From assembly GCA_025353905.1 (NCBI GenBank), contig JANXNW010000266.1, positions 1 to 46,167 on the forward strand: 46,167 bases of DNA. The letters run 5' to 3'. How positions within the stretch are numbered: the first letter of the stretch is position 1; every line of letters starts with the position of its first letter. Shown piece after piece: positions 17,612-25,297 of the stretch. The notes beneath the pieces were generated by a model that saw only the letters and a program-made list of their open reading frames with translations, was not told the origin of the DNA and ran no database searches. Both the position numbers and the translations under genes were made by a program. This stretch comes from Hymenobacter sp. (GTDB lineage: Bacteria; Bacteroidota; Bacteroidia; Cytophagales; Hymenobacteraceae).

Positions 17612-18718
17612 TTATAAGACGCCCTTGGTACTAGGTATCATCGCCGCCCCGGCAGGGTCGCGGTAGATGGCCTGCCGAATAGCTTTGGCAACGGCCTTGA
17701 AGATGGATTCAATCTTATGGTGCTCGTTGTCGCCCTCACACTTGATATTGAGATTGCAGCGGGCGGCATCACTAAAGCTCTTGAAAAAATGGTAAAAGAG
17801 CTCAGTAGGCACGTCACCGACCCGCTCACGCCGGAAATCAGCAGTCCAAACCAGCCAGGGCCGGCCCGAAAAATCAACAGCGGCCTGCGCCAACGCATCG
17901 TCCATGGGCAGCAAAAAACCGTAGCGGCTCACGCCCCGCTTGTCGCCGAGCGCTTCGGCAAAAGCTGCACCCAGCGCCAGGGCCGTGTCTTCGACGGTGT
18001 GATGCTCATCAATGTACAAATCGCCGGCGGTGCGCACGAACAAGTCGCAGTTGCTATGTTTACCCAATTGGTCTAACATATGGTCAAAAAAGCTGAGGCC
18101 GGTTTTCACGTCGGTTTGGCCGCTGCCATCCAGATTCAGGCGTACTTCGATGCGCGTTTCGTTCGTGGTGCGTGTGAGCTGCACCCGGCGCGGCGGACGA
18201 CGCAAATGCTCCAGCACCGCTGTCCAGTGCGGCGTACTGAGCGCGGCCCGCTCGTCGCTATCGGTCGGGTGCAGCAAGATGGCCTGGCAGCCCAGGTTCT
18301 GGGCCAGCTCGACGTCGGTGCGGCGGTCGCCGATGACAAACGAGCCCGCCAAGTCGTAGCCGCTGGCCGGGTCCAGGTAGCGCGTGAGCAAACCCGTGGC
18401 GGGCTTGCGCGTCGGGGCCGGGTCGTGGGCGAAGCTGCGGTCGATGAGCACCTCGGCAAACTCCACCTCCTCCCCCGCCAGGATGGTGAGCATCTTGTTT
18501 TGAAAGGGCCAGAACGTGTCCTCGGGGTAGCTCGCCGTGCCCAACCCGTCCTGGTTGGTCACCAGCACCAGCTCGTAGCGGCCCTCACGGGCCAGCGCGG
18601 CCAGCGCCATAATGGCACCTGGCACAAAATCAAACTTGTCCCAGGCATCCACCTGAAAATCGGTCGGCGGCTCGACCAAAATGGTGCCGTCGCGGTCGAT
18701 GAACAGAACTTGCTTCAT
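17612..18718 (-). CDS. hisB: Bifunctional histidinol-phosphatase / imidazoleglycerol-phosphate dehydratase
   Basis: The 368-residue HisB joins two steps of the pathway. Residues 1-160 are a HAD phosphatase with FIDRDGT (nucleophile Asp8, Asp10), LVTNQDGLGT and the late GDRRTDVELAQNLG motif. Residues about 178-368 are imidazoleglycerol-phosphate dehydratase with FFDHMLDQLGKHS, the metal-binding DEHHTVED, and a second His motif CEGDNEHHKIES. The fusion matches enterobacterial HisB. The ATG overlaps the hisC stop by 4 bp, implying translational coupling. Confidence 0.97.
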   Translation of the reverse strand: MKQVLFIDRDGTILVEPPTDFQVDAWDKFDFVPGAIMALAALAREGRYELVLVTNQDGLGTASYPEDTFWPFQNKMLTILAGEEVEFAEVLIDRSFAHDPAPTRKPATGLLTRYLDPASGYDLAGSFVIGDRRTDVELAQNLGCQAILLHPTDSDERAALSTPHWTAVLEHLRRPPRRVQLTRTTNETRIEVRLNLDGSGQTDVKTGLSFFDHMLDQLGKHSNCDLFVRTAGDLYIDEHHTVEDTALALGAAFAEALGDKRGVSRYGFLLPMDDALAQAAVDFSGRPWLVWTADFRRERVGDVPTELFYHFFKSFSDAARCNLNIKCEGDNEHHKIESIFKAVAKAIRQAIYRDPAGAAMIPSTKGVL

Positions 18719-19821
18719 GCGGCTGGAGAAGTGGAAATGGAAGCCTCACGAGTCACAGCAGTCGTAGAGGCCAATTCGAGCGCGGCAAGCGCGGCCAACA
18801 GGAGTTGGTTCTCCATCTCGGTGCCCACCGTCAGGCGCAGGCAGCCGGCGCACCCGGCCTGGGTAGTGCGGTTACGCACTACGATGCCGCGCGTGAGCAG
18901 ATACGCATACACGGCCGTCGCATCGGGACGGAAACGCACGAGCAAAAAATTCGTGTCCGACGGAAAAACGCGCTCGACCAGCGCCAGCTGGCTCAGGTCG
19001 GCGGCCAGCTGCTGCCGGCTCGTTACCAACTGCGCGCGCAAGGCCGCAAAGCGCGGTGCGTCAGCCAGCGCAGCCAGGGCGTGGCGCTGAGTGGTTTCGG
19101 AGATGTTGTAAGGCGGCTTGATTTTATTCAGGTACGCAATAAGCTCCGCACTGGCGAAGGCCATACCCAGGCGCAAGGCGGCCAGGCCCCAGGCTTTTGA
19201 GAAGGTTTGCAGCACTACCAGGTTGGGAAATTCGGCCAGACGCGTCGTCCAGCTCGGAGCGGCGGCAAAGTCGGCGTAGGCTTCGTCCAGTACAACCAGA
19301 CCCCGAAACGTGCCAAGCACCCGCTCGATGGCAGCGGGGGCGAACAGGTTGCCGCTTGGATTATTGGGCGAGCACAGAAACACGAGCCGGGCCGCCGAGT
19401 GCCCGATACTTACCAGCGCAGCCTCATCAAGCTCAAAGTCGGGCGTGAGCGGGACCCGCTCCACCGCCACATCATTAAGATTGGCAGCCACTTCGTACAT
19501 GCCGTAGGTCGGGGGCACGAGCAGTACGCTGTCCTGCCCCGGCCGGCAGCTCAGGCGCACGAGCAGGTCGATGGCCTCGTCGGAACCGTTACCGAGGAAA
19601 ATTTGCGCCGGGTCAAGGCCTTTGAGCGGAGCCAGGGCAGCCTTCACCGCCCGCTGCTGCGGGTCGGGGTAGCGGTTAAAGACCTCCGGGCCGGCGCTGC
19701 CCAGGCTGTTCTCGTTCGCGTCGAGCATGACCTGGGCCGCGCCCGCGAACTCGTCGCGGGCCGACGAATACGGCCGCATGGCCCGGATATTGGGACGGAT
19801 AAGCGTTTCTAAATCAAACAT
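18715..19821 (-). CDS. hisC: Histidinol-phosphate aminotransferase
   Basis: HisC is a PLP-dependent class II aminotransferase that turns imidazole-acetol phosphate and glutamate into histidinol phosphate. I start at ATG 19821 (MFDLETLIRPNIRAM), which fits the family; the longer frame translates the upstream repeat array. Motifs in the 368 residues are NENSLGS near the N-terminus, FLGNGSDEAIDLLVR, CSPNNPSGN, LDEAYADF and the PLP lysine in LQTFSKAWGLAALRLG. The C-terminal RNRTTQAGCAGCLRLTVGT is also typical. Confidence 0.97.
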   Translation of the reverse strand: MFDLETLIRPNIRAMRPYSSARDEFAGAAQVMLDANENSLGSAGPEVFNRYPDPQQRAVKAALAPLKGLDPAQIFLGNGSDEAIDLLVRLSCRPGQDSVLLVPPTYGMYEVAANLNDVAVERVPLTPDFELDEAALVSIGHSAARLVFLCSPNNPSGNLFAPAAIERVLGTFRGLVVLDEAYADFAAAPSWTTRLAEFPNLVVLQTFSKAWGLAALRLGMAFASAELIAYLNKIKPPYNISETTQRHALAALADAPRFAALRAQLVTSRQQLAADLSQLALVERVFPSDTNFLLVRFRPDATAVYAYLLTRGIVVRNRTTQAGCAGCLRLTVGTEMENQLLLAALAALELASTTAVTREASISTSPAA

Positions 19822-19826
19822 ATTAC

Positions 19827-19868
19827 TGGCTGATGGCTCGTGGCTGTTGGCTATTGGCTGATAGCCTT
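19827..19868. repeat. Period-7 tandem array before hisC
   Basis: Six 7-bp units start at 19827, 19834, 19841, 19848, 19855 and 19862. On the + strand they read TGGCTNN, on the coding strand NNAGCCA. The array ends 5 bp before the hisC ATG and lies in the hisD-hisC spacer, inside the operon. Confidence 0.9.
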
Positions 19869-19902
19869 CCAGCAAGCCGGCTTTACTACCTCTGACTTCA
19901 CG

Positions 19903-21243
19903 TTAAACCTGCGCGGCACTTCGCGTCAAAACCGCTTCTGCGTGCTCCCCACTCAGCTCCCGCCGCACGCTGACCGCCCGCGCGTGGGCGGTCAGCCCTT
20001 CGGCTTCGGCCATCGCCTCCACTGTGGGGGCCAGCGCGGCCAAGCCAGCGGGAGTAAGCTGCTGGAAGGTAATTTTCTTGTAGAACGAATCGAGCGAGAC
20101 CCCGCTGTAGGCGCGGGCGTAGCCGCTCGTGGGCAGCGTGTGGTTCGTGCCCGAGGCGTAGTCGCCCACGGACTCAGGCGTGTAGTGACCCATGAATACG
20201 GAGCCCGCATTGATGACCCCGGCAGCATACGCGACCGGGTCGGCGACGGCCAGAATCAAGTGCTCCGGGGCGTACTGGTTGCTGAAAGCCAGCAGCTGAG
20301 CCGCGTCAGCCAGCAGCAGCGTGCGGCTCTCGACCAGCGCCTGGCGGGCCAACTCGGCGCGGGGTAAATCCAGCAGCTGACGGGCAATTTCAGCCTGCAC
20401 CTGCTCCAGCAGCTGCTCGGAATCGGTCAGCAGAATCACTTGCGAATCAGGACCGTGCTCGGCTTGCGAGAGCAGGTCGGCGGCCACGAATGCGGGATGG
20501 GCCGAAGCATCAGCGATGACGAGCACCTCGCTCGGGCCGGCGGGCATGTCGATGGCCACCCCGCGCTGGGCAGCCAGCTGCTTGGCGGCGGTCACGTAGC
20601 GGTTGCCGGGACCAAAAATCTTGTCTACGGCCGGCACCGAGGCCGTACCCACCGTGAGCGCCGCTACGGCTTGCGCGCCGCCGGCCTTGATAATCGTGGT
20701 CAGCCCCAGCTCGCGGGCGGCGAAGAGAATGGCCGGCGCGACGAGGCCCGTGCCCCGGCCGGGCGGCGTGCAGACCACCACCTGACGGCAGCCCGCCAGC
20801 CGGGCCGGTACGCCAAGCATGAGCAAGGTCGAAAACAACGGAGCCGAGCCGCCCGGCACGTACAAACCCACCCGCTCGACGGGCACGGCCCGCCGCCAGC
20901 AGCGTACGCCCAGCATGGTTTCGACCTCGGCTTCCTGGGCCGGCGGCCGCTGGGCGGCGTGAAAGACTTCGATATTATGCAACGCCTGCCGGATGGCGGC
21001 TTGCAGCGCGGGCGGCACCTGGGCGGCCCCGGCCGCCATCTCCTCCGCGCTCACCCGCAAGTCCGTCAGACCGGGCGCGCCATCCAACTCGGCCGCGTAG
21101 GCGAGCAGGGCCGCATCGCCACGGTGCGTTACATCATCAAAAATAGCGGCCGCGCGCGCCAACACCTCAGTCTGGGTGTCGGCCAGCGAGCGGCGCTGCA
21201 GCGCGGGCCAGGTGGAAGGGTCGGGGTAGCGAAAGACTTGCAT
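19903..21243 (-). CDS. hisD: Histidinol dehydrogenase
   Basis: HisD oxidises histidinol to histidine in two NAD-dependent steps with a zinc ion. The start at ATG 21243 (MQVFRYPDPSTWPALQRR) gives 446 residues; the longer frame runs through repeat units. Motifs are YVPGGSAPLFSTLLMLGVPA, FGPGNRYVTAAKQLA, DMPAGPSEVLVIAD, DLLSQAEHGPDSQVIL and the C-terminal NHTLPTSGYARAYSGVS (zinc and substrate ligands). Both its spacers hold heptamer arrays. Confidence 0.97.
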   Translation of the reverse strand: MQVFRYPDPSTWPALQRRSLADTQTEVLARAAAIFDDVTHRGDAALLAYAAELDGAPGLTDLRVSAEEMAAGAAQVPPALQAAIRQALHNIEVFHAAQRPPAQEAEVETMLGVRCWRRAVPVERVGLYVPGGSAPLFSTLLMLGVPARLAGCRQVVVCTPPGRGTGLVAPAILFAARELGLTTIIKAGGAQAVAALTVGTASVPAVDKIFGPGNRYVTAAKQLAAQRGVAIDMPAGPSEVLVIADASAHPAFVAADLLSQAEHGPDSQVILLTDSEQLLEQVQAEIARQLLDLPRAELARQALVESRTLLLADAAQLLAFSNQYAPEHLILAVADPVAYAAGVINAGSVFMGHYTPESVGDYASGTNHTLPTSGYARAYSGVSLDSFYKKITFQQLTPAGLAALAPTVEAMAEAEGLTAHARAVSVRRELSGEHAEAVLTRSAAQV

Positions 21244-21252
21244 AGTTTTTTT

Positions 21253-21301
21253 AGTGCCTGGTGCCTGGTGCCTGGTGCTTGGTGCTTGGTGTTTGATGTA
21301 G
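21253..21301. repeat. Period-7 tandem array before hisD
   Basis: Seven 7-bp units on the + strand with consensus GGTGCYT (AGTGCCT at 21253; the last two are degenerate). On the hisD coding strand the unit is ARGCACC. It ends 9 bp before the hisD ATG and is complementary to 21328-21369. Confidence 0.92.
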
Positions 21302-21327
21302 TTTAGAAGGTTATAAAGAATTCCCGA

Positions 21328-21369
21328 CACTAAGCACTAAGCACCAGGCACCAGGCACTAAGCACCAAA
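21328..21369. repeat. Period-7 tandem array after hisG
   Basis: Six 7-bp units, CACTAAG or CACCAGG, with CACCAAA last, ending 3 bp from the hisG stop codon. They are the inverted complement of the array at 21253-21301, so the hisG-hisD spacer can fold as a hairpin with a 26-bp loop. Confidence 0.92.
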
Positions 21370-21372
21370 AAC

Positions 21373-22224
21373 CTACCCCACCATCTTCTCGATGCCCAGC
21401 ACGAGAATCCCTTCGGCGCCGATGGCCTGGAGCTGGCCGGTGAGGTGCCAGAAATTGTCCTCGTCCACGACCGACTGCACCGACACCCAGCCCGGCTCGG
21501 CCAGCGGGGTGACCGTGGGGGCCTTGATGCCGGGCAGCAGGGCCCGCACTTGGTCCAGGGCGGCGGCCGGGGCGTTGAGCACGATGTATTTCGAGCGGCG
21601 GGCGCGGCGCACGGCTTGCATGCGAAAGCGCAGCTGGTCGAGCAGCTCCTGCTTGTCGGAACTAAGGCCGGGGGCGGCGATGAGCACGGCCTCGGAGCGA
21701 AAGATGGTTTCCACCTCGCGCAGGCCGTTGCCGAGCAGCGTCGAGCCGCTGCTCACAATGTCACAAATAGCCTCGGCCAGACCGATGCTGGGCGCGATTT
21801 CGACCGAGCCGCTGATGGTATGCAAGTGCGCCTGCACGCCGTGGCCGGCCAGATAATCACCGAGGATATGCGGATAAGAGGTAGCGATGTTCTTACCCTG
21901 CAAGTCGGCCACCGAGCCGTAAGCATCGCCGCGCGGCACGGCCAGACTCAGCCGGCACTTGCTGAAACCCAGCGCCTCGATTTCGAGGTCGGCGGCCCCG
22001 GCCTCGACCAGCACGTTCTGGCCCACGATGCCCAGGTCGGCTACGCCGTCGCGCACGTAGCCGGGGATGTCATCATCGCGCAAAAACAGGATTTCCAGCG
22101 GGAAATTCGTCGCCTCGACCTTGAGCTTGTACGTGGACGAGGCGAAGCTGATGCCGCACTCGCGGATGAGGGCGAGCGAGTCGTCGGACAAGCGACCGGA
22201 CTTTTGAATGGCTAAGCGAAGCAT
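21373..22224 (-). CDS. hisG: ATP phosphoribosyltransferase (long form)
   Basis: HisG joins ATP and PRPP in the first, feedback-controlled step of histidine synthesis. The 283-residue length is that of the long form, with two catalytic lobes and a C-terminal histidine-binding regulatory domain (from about residue 210, ALLPGIKAPTVTPL and EGILVLGIEKM), so HisZ should not be needed. Motifs are LRLAIQKSGRLSDDS, VADLGIVGQNVL and DIVSSGSTLLGNGL, the PRPP loop. It is the first structural gene of the operon, about 340 bp downstream of the promoter and leader ORF. Confidence 0.97.
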   Translation of the reverse strand: MLRLAIQKSGRLSDDSLALIRECGISFASSTYKLKVEATNFPLEILFLRDDDIPGYVRDGVADLGIVGQNVLVEAGAADLEIEALGFSKCRLSLAVPRGDAYGSVADLQGKNIATSYPHILGDYLAGHGVQAHLHTISGSVEIAPSIGLAEAICDIVSSGSTLLGNGLREVETIFRSEAVLIAAPGLSSDKQELLDQLRFRMQAVRRARRSKYIVLNAPAAALDQVRALLPGIKAPTVTPLAEPGWVSVQSVVDEDNFWHLTGQLQAIGAEGILVLGIEKMVG

Positions 22225-22459
22225 TATTTTTTGGAGGTGCGGATGGGCTAATGCGGAAATGGGCTGATGGGCTTCGCTGGACGAATGCGCTGTCGATTGA
22301 TTAAAACGCCGCCGTCGCTAAGCAACCGGGCTTTCGCTCATTCAACAACCCAAACCGAGAAAGGAAATACCCTGCGGGAGATGGCGGCGGAGACGCGGGC
22401 AACTAGTAGGGGGCGAGCTGCCCGCCAGGCGGAATCAGCCGGCCCGGTTGCCCGGCCTC
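22225..22459 (-). promoter_or_regulatory. his leader region with alternative stems
   Basis: In transcript sense (-), the leader ORF stop is followed by a GGCCGG-GCAA-CC/GGCC hairpin, then CCGCCTGGCGG. A GCGGGCA/TGCCCGC pair comes next; its first arm shares bases with CCGCCTGGCGG, so the two exclude each other. Further on, GGCGGCG followed by TTTT (22303-22313 on +) can pair with CGCCGCC upstream. This looks like an attenuator, but the T-run is short and I could not fold it computationally. Confidence 0.5.
22244..22275. repeat. Period-8 tandem array before hisG
   Basis: Four 8-bp units start at 22244, 22252, 22260 and 22268: TGGGCTAA, TGCGGAAA, TGGGCTGA and TGGGCTTC. A related GGTGCGGA stands just before it. 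On the hisG strand it is C-rich (consensus TYAGCCCA). It lies about 20 bp before the hisG start. Confidence 0.75.
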
Positions 22460-22564
22460 CTAGCGATGACGATGATGCCAGGCCGCGACGCGGCGACCGA
22501 CAAGGCGGTCAGCGGGGCAAAGCGCGACGAGCGCGAACGAAGAGCGACGGGCGAAAAGCGACAT
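22460..22564 (-). CDS. Candidate his operon leader peptide
   Basis: A 34-codon frame begins at ATG 22564, 7 bp after a perfect -7 element, so its mRNA would be nearly leaderless. It ends WHHRHR and a TAG stop: three of the last five codons are His. Leader peptides with His codons before a stop, followed by competing hairpins, control his operons in enterobacteria by attenuation (hisL). Position, orientation and composition all fit that role here, 236 bp upstream of hisG. Against it, the peptide is long and Arg-rich and the His run is short. It may also be a chance frame in GC-rich DNA, but the promoter fit makes that less likely. Confidence 0.6.
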   Translation of the reverse strand: MSLFARRSSFALVALCPADRLVGRRVAAWHHRHR

Positions 22565-22571
22565 AACGGGG

Positions 22572-22602
22572 CAAAGGTAGGACACCACGACGGGCTGGCC
22601 AA
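22572..22602 (-). promoter_or_regulatory. his operon promoter, Bacteroidota type
   Basis: On the - strand TTG (22602-22600) is separated by exactly 20 bp from TACCTTTG (22579-22572), a full match to the Bacteroidota primary-sigma consensus TTG-N19-21-TAnnTTTG. The predicted start of transcription is about 22566, at the leader ORF. Confidence 0.8.
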
Positions 22603-22651
22603 CTCCCCACGTAACGCGGGGAGCACGAGCGCGCAAACGGCCGTTTTCTGA

Positions 22652-24703
22652 CGACCCGCCGGCTCGCTCCAAACGGCAAACCTGGCTGTATCAAACCTGG
22701 CTTGTGTGGAGCTGCGCGGCACTAGCAACGTGAGCGTACTCCTTAACAACAAACCCTCGGGCATCCTGGCAGGGTCGGTGGCCAACGCGCTGAGGCAGCT
22801 GCCCGCCGACCAGATTCAGCGCGTGGAAGTGATTACCTCGCCCTCGGCCAAGTACGATGTCGAGGGCACGGGCGGCATCATCAACATCGTGCTCAAGAAA
22901 AACACCCTGGAGGGCCTGAATGGCTCCGCTGGGCTGGCTGGGGGCACCCGCAGCTCCAACGCAAACGCCGCCCTAAGCTACCGTCGTGGGCAGCTCGGCC
23001 TGGGCAGCTCGCTTAGCTCGCTGCTCTACTACAGTCCCAATCGCAGCGATTTGCTGCGCTCCGAGCCCACGGCATCGGGTGGTTTCGGACCAACGCTTAC
23101 GCAGGCGGGCAGCGGCCGTACACTGGGCGGCAGCGGGTTCGGCCGCGTGAGCCTCGACTACGACCTCGCCCCCTACCACAACCTCACGCTGAGCGTATTG
23201 GGAAGCGTGGGGGGCAGCAACGGAGCGAACAGTCTCTACAACCTGCGCACGCCCGTGGCCCCTCCCGGCGGCCCGGCTCACGGGACCGCCGAGTTTCTGC
23301 GCGAGGAGGACTGGGGGGCGAGTTCCCGGAGCCTCGACCTGAGCGGCAGCTACACCCGCGCATTCGCCCAGCAGCGCCGGGAGTGGAGTACGCTGGCGCA
23401 GCACACCCGCCGGTTTACTATCCAGGGCTACGACCTCAGCCAGTATACTACCCAGGGCGGGGGCCTTGGTCGCACTAACGGCGTGGATTACCGGGAGCAC
23501 AGCCTCAACCAAGCCCGTAACCTCGAAACCACGCTGCAAACTGACTACACGCAGCCCTTTTCCAAAACCAGTACGCTGGAGGCCGGGGCCAAAGTCATTC
23601 TTCGGCAGGTGGGCAGCGTCTACGCCGTGGCTTCTGACCCGCTGGGGACAGGACCGCTCGTGCCCAGCGCCCCGCGCTCCAATGACTTTACCTACGCTCA
23701 AAATGTGCTGGCGGCTTATCTTACTCAGGGTTTCAACCTGAGCCCGAAGCTGAGCACCCGGCTCGGCCTGCGCGCGGAGCACACGCGCCTGACGGGCCAG
23801 TTTACCCGGCAATACCCCGGCGGTGACAAGCTGGCCCAGCAGTACATCAGCTTCCTACCCAACCTGAGCGTCAGCTACCAGCCCGGCAACCCCACGCAGC
23901 CCGGTCAGACGCTCCGTCTGACGTATGCCCGCCGCATCCAGCGCCCGCTGCTCTACTACCTCAATCCCTTCGTAAATGCCGTGGACTCGCTCAATATCCG
24001 GTACGGCAACCCGCAGCTGCGCCCCGAACTGACCGACTCGTACGAGCTCACCTACACCACTTTGGTGAAAGGAGCGGCCCTCAATGCCTCGGCCTACGCC
24101 CGTCGCACGGTCAATGCCATCGAAACCTACCGCTTTCTCGACACGGATGGGGCTAATAACCAGACCTACCGCAATATTGGCCGCCATACCGTCGTCGGGC
24201 TTTCGCTCTACGTCTCCGTAAAGCCGGTACCCCAGTGGGACCTGGGCGGGACGGTAAACCTCTACTACGTCTCGCTGGCCAGCCCGGCGCTCAACCTCAC
24301 CCAGACCGGCCTGATGTACAGCCTGAACGTGAATTCGGGCTACAAGCTTGGACGCGGCCTTAGCCTGCAGTTCTTCGGCAGCTTCAACTCGCCGCGTGTG
24401 CAGCTCCAGGGTACGCAAGCTTCCTGGGCGTTTTACTCGCTTGGATTACGTAAAAACCTGTTCCAGGACAAAGCCGACCTGACGCTAAACGCGGACAATT
24501 TCCTGACGGCCACCCGCAATCTGCGCACCGAGCTGATTACTGACCAGTTCAACCAGGTAAGCAACAGTTATGTGTACCTGCGCGGCGTACGGGTGGCTTT
24601 TGGCTACCGTTTTGGCAAGGTGGCAGCCCAGCCCGCCAAACGCAGCCGCCGCATCCAAAACGACGATGCCAAGCAAAGCGACAACGGGCAAGGCCAACCC
24701 TGA
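22652..24703 (+). pseudogene. 5'-truncated TonB-dependent receptor
   Basis: The open frame (GTG 22706, in-frame stop at 22649) begins in the middle of the plug domain: VELRGTSNVSVLLNNKPSGIL, then QIQRVEVITSPSAKYDVEGTGGIINIVLKK. A long beta-barrel of the Bacteroidota outer-membrane type follows, ending in a basic NDD-containing tail. Intact relatives carry a signal peptide, often a carboxypeptidase-regulatory-like domain and the first half of the plug, roughly 150 or more residues that are absent. Without a signal peptide the product could not reach the outer membrane, so I call it a remnant. The barrel itself shows no frameshift or stop, so the truncation may be recent. The break lies next to the his promoter. 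Confidence 0.75.
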
Positions 24704-24783
24704 CCCGCCCGCCTGGAATGCAGCAAAACTACGGGCGCGGGAAAACCCTCGCCACAGCTAACGCCCACCTCGTAGCCGGAAGA

Positions 24784-25068
24784 CTAAGCCCCGTCCGCGG
24801 TTCTTTCTTCCCGTATTTGCTGGGCGAAGCCTTCCAGGCTGCGGGCGGCACTGACGATGAGCCGCGCTTTTTCGATGATGAGCCAGCCCTCGCGGGTGGG
24901 CTCGACGGGCAGGCACTGCCGGTTGAAAATCTCGATGCGCAGGTGCTCCTCCAAACTCTTAATCTGTTGGCTGAGCGTGGATTGGGTGATGCAGCAACGG
25001 TCGGCGGCTCGCATGAAGCTGCGCTCGGCCTCCACGGCAACGATGTATTCTAGCTGACGCAGAAGCAT
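24784..25068 (-). CDS. LysR-type DNA-binding domain, no effector domain
   Basis: Only 94 residues: the LysR N-terminal winged helix (MLLRQLEYIVAVEAERSFMR, TQSTLSQQIKSLEEHL) and the linker helix (EGWLIIEKARLIVSAARSLEGFAQQI), then a stop where the effector-binding domain of about 200 residues should begin. It resembles the OxyR branch. It may be a decayed regulator or a free-standing DNA-binding protein; the exact stop at the domain boundary and intact HTH leave both open. It is divergent from the porin gene, and a TACCTTAG -7-like element lies at 25112-25119. Confidence 0.75.
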   Translation of the reverse strand: MLLRQLEYIVAVEAERSFMRAADRCCITQSTLSQQIKSLEEHLRIEIFNRQCLPVEPTREGWLIIEKARLIVSAARSLEGFAQQIREERTADGA

Positions 25069-25161
25069 GGGGTGGGAATTGGAGGGTGAGCTTGAATAAA
25101 CTCAGGTGTGCGCTAAGGTAGCGGTTCAGGGCGGTGCGAGCTTGCCAAAAACTTAAAATAA

Positions 25162-25183
25162 TTTGCTAAACTGGTATAGCAAA
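25162..25183. promoter_or_regulatory. Inverted repeat between lysR-like gene and porin
   Basis: TTTGCTA at 25162-25168 and TAGCAAA at 25177-25183, 8 bp apart, in the divergent spacer. Size and spacing are those of LysR-family operators (inverted arms around a T-N11-A type core). Possible target of the adjacent LysR-like protein. Confidence 0.5.
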
Positions 25184-25297
25184 AACCCCGCCCAGGCTAC
25201 AAGCGGACAGTTATTGATACTATCTATTTGACAGCTAGGCGTTGCGCTGAGCAGCTTTGAGGAGTTTTCTTGACTATCTCACCTCAGTCTCCCCACC

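Noticed and set aside
21253-21369. CRISPR array
   Set aside because: Units are 7 bp with no spacers, and no cas genes are present.
22233-22240. GGAGGTGC, which looks like a Shine-Dalgarno site near hisG
   Set aside because: It is on the + strand; in the hisG sense it reads as the complement and cannot pair with 16S rRNA.
22267-22566. A 99-codon + strand frame between hisG and the receptor remnant
   Set aside because: It is antisense to the leader ORF and lacks any family resemblance; the receptor's missing front is not in it.
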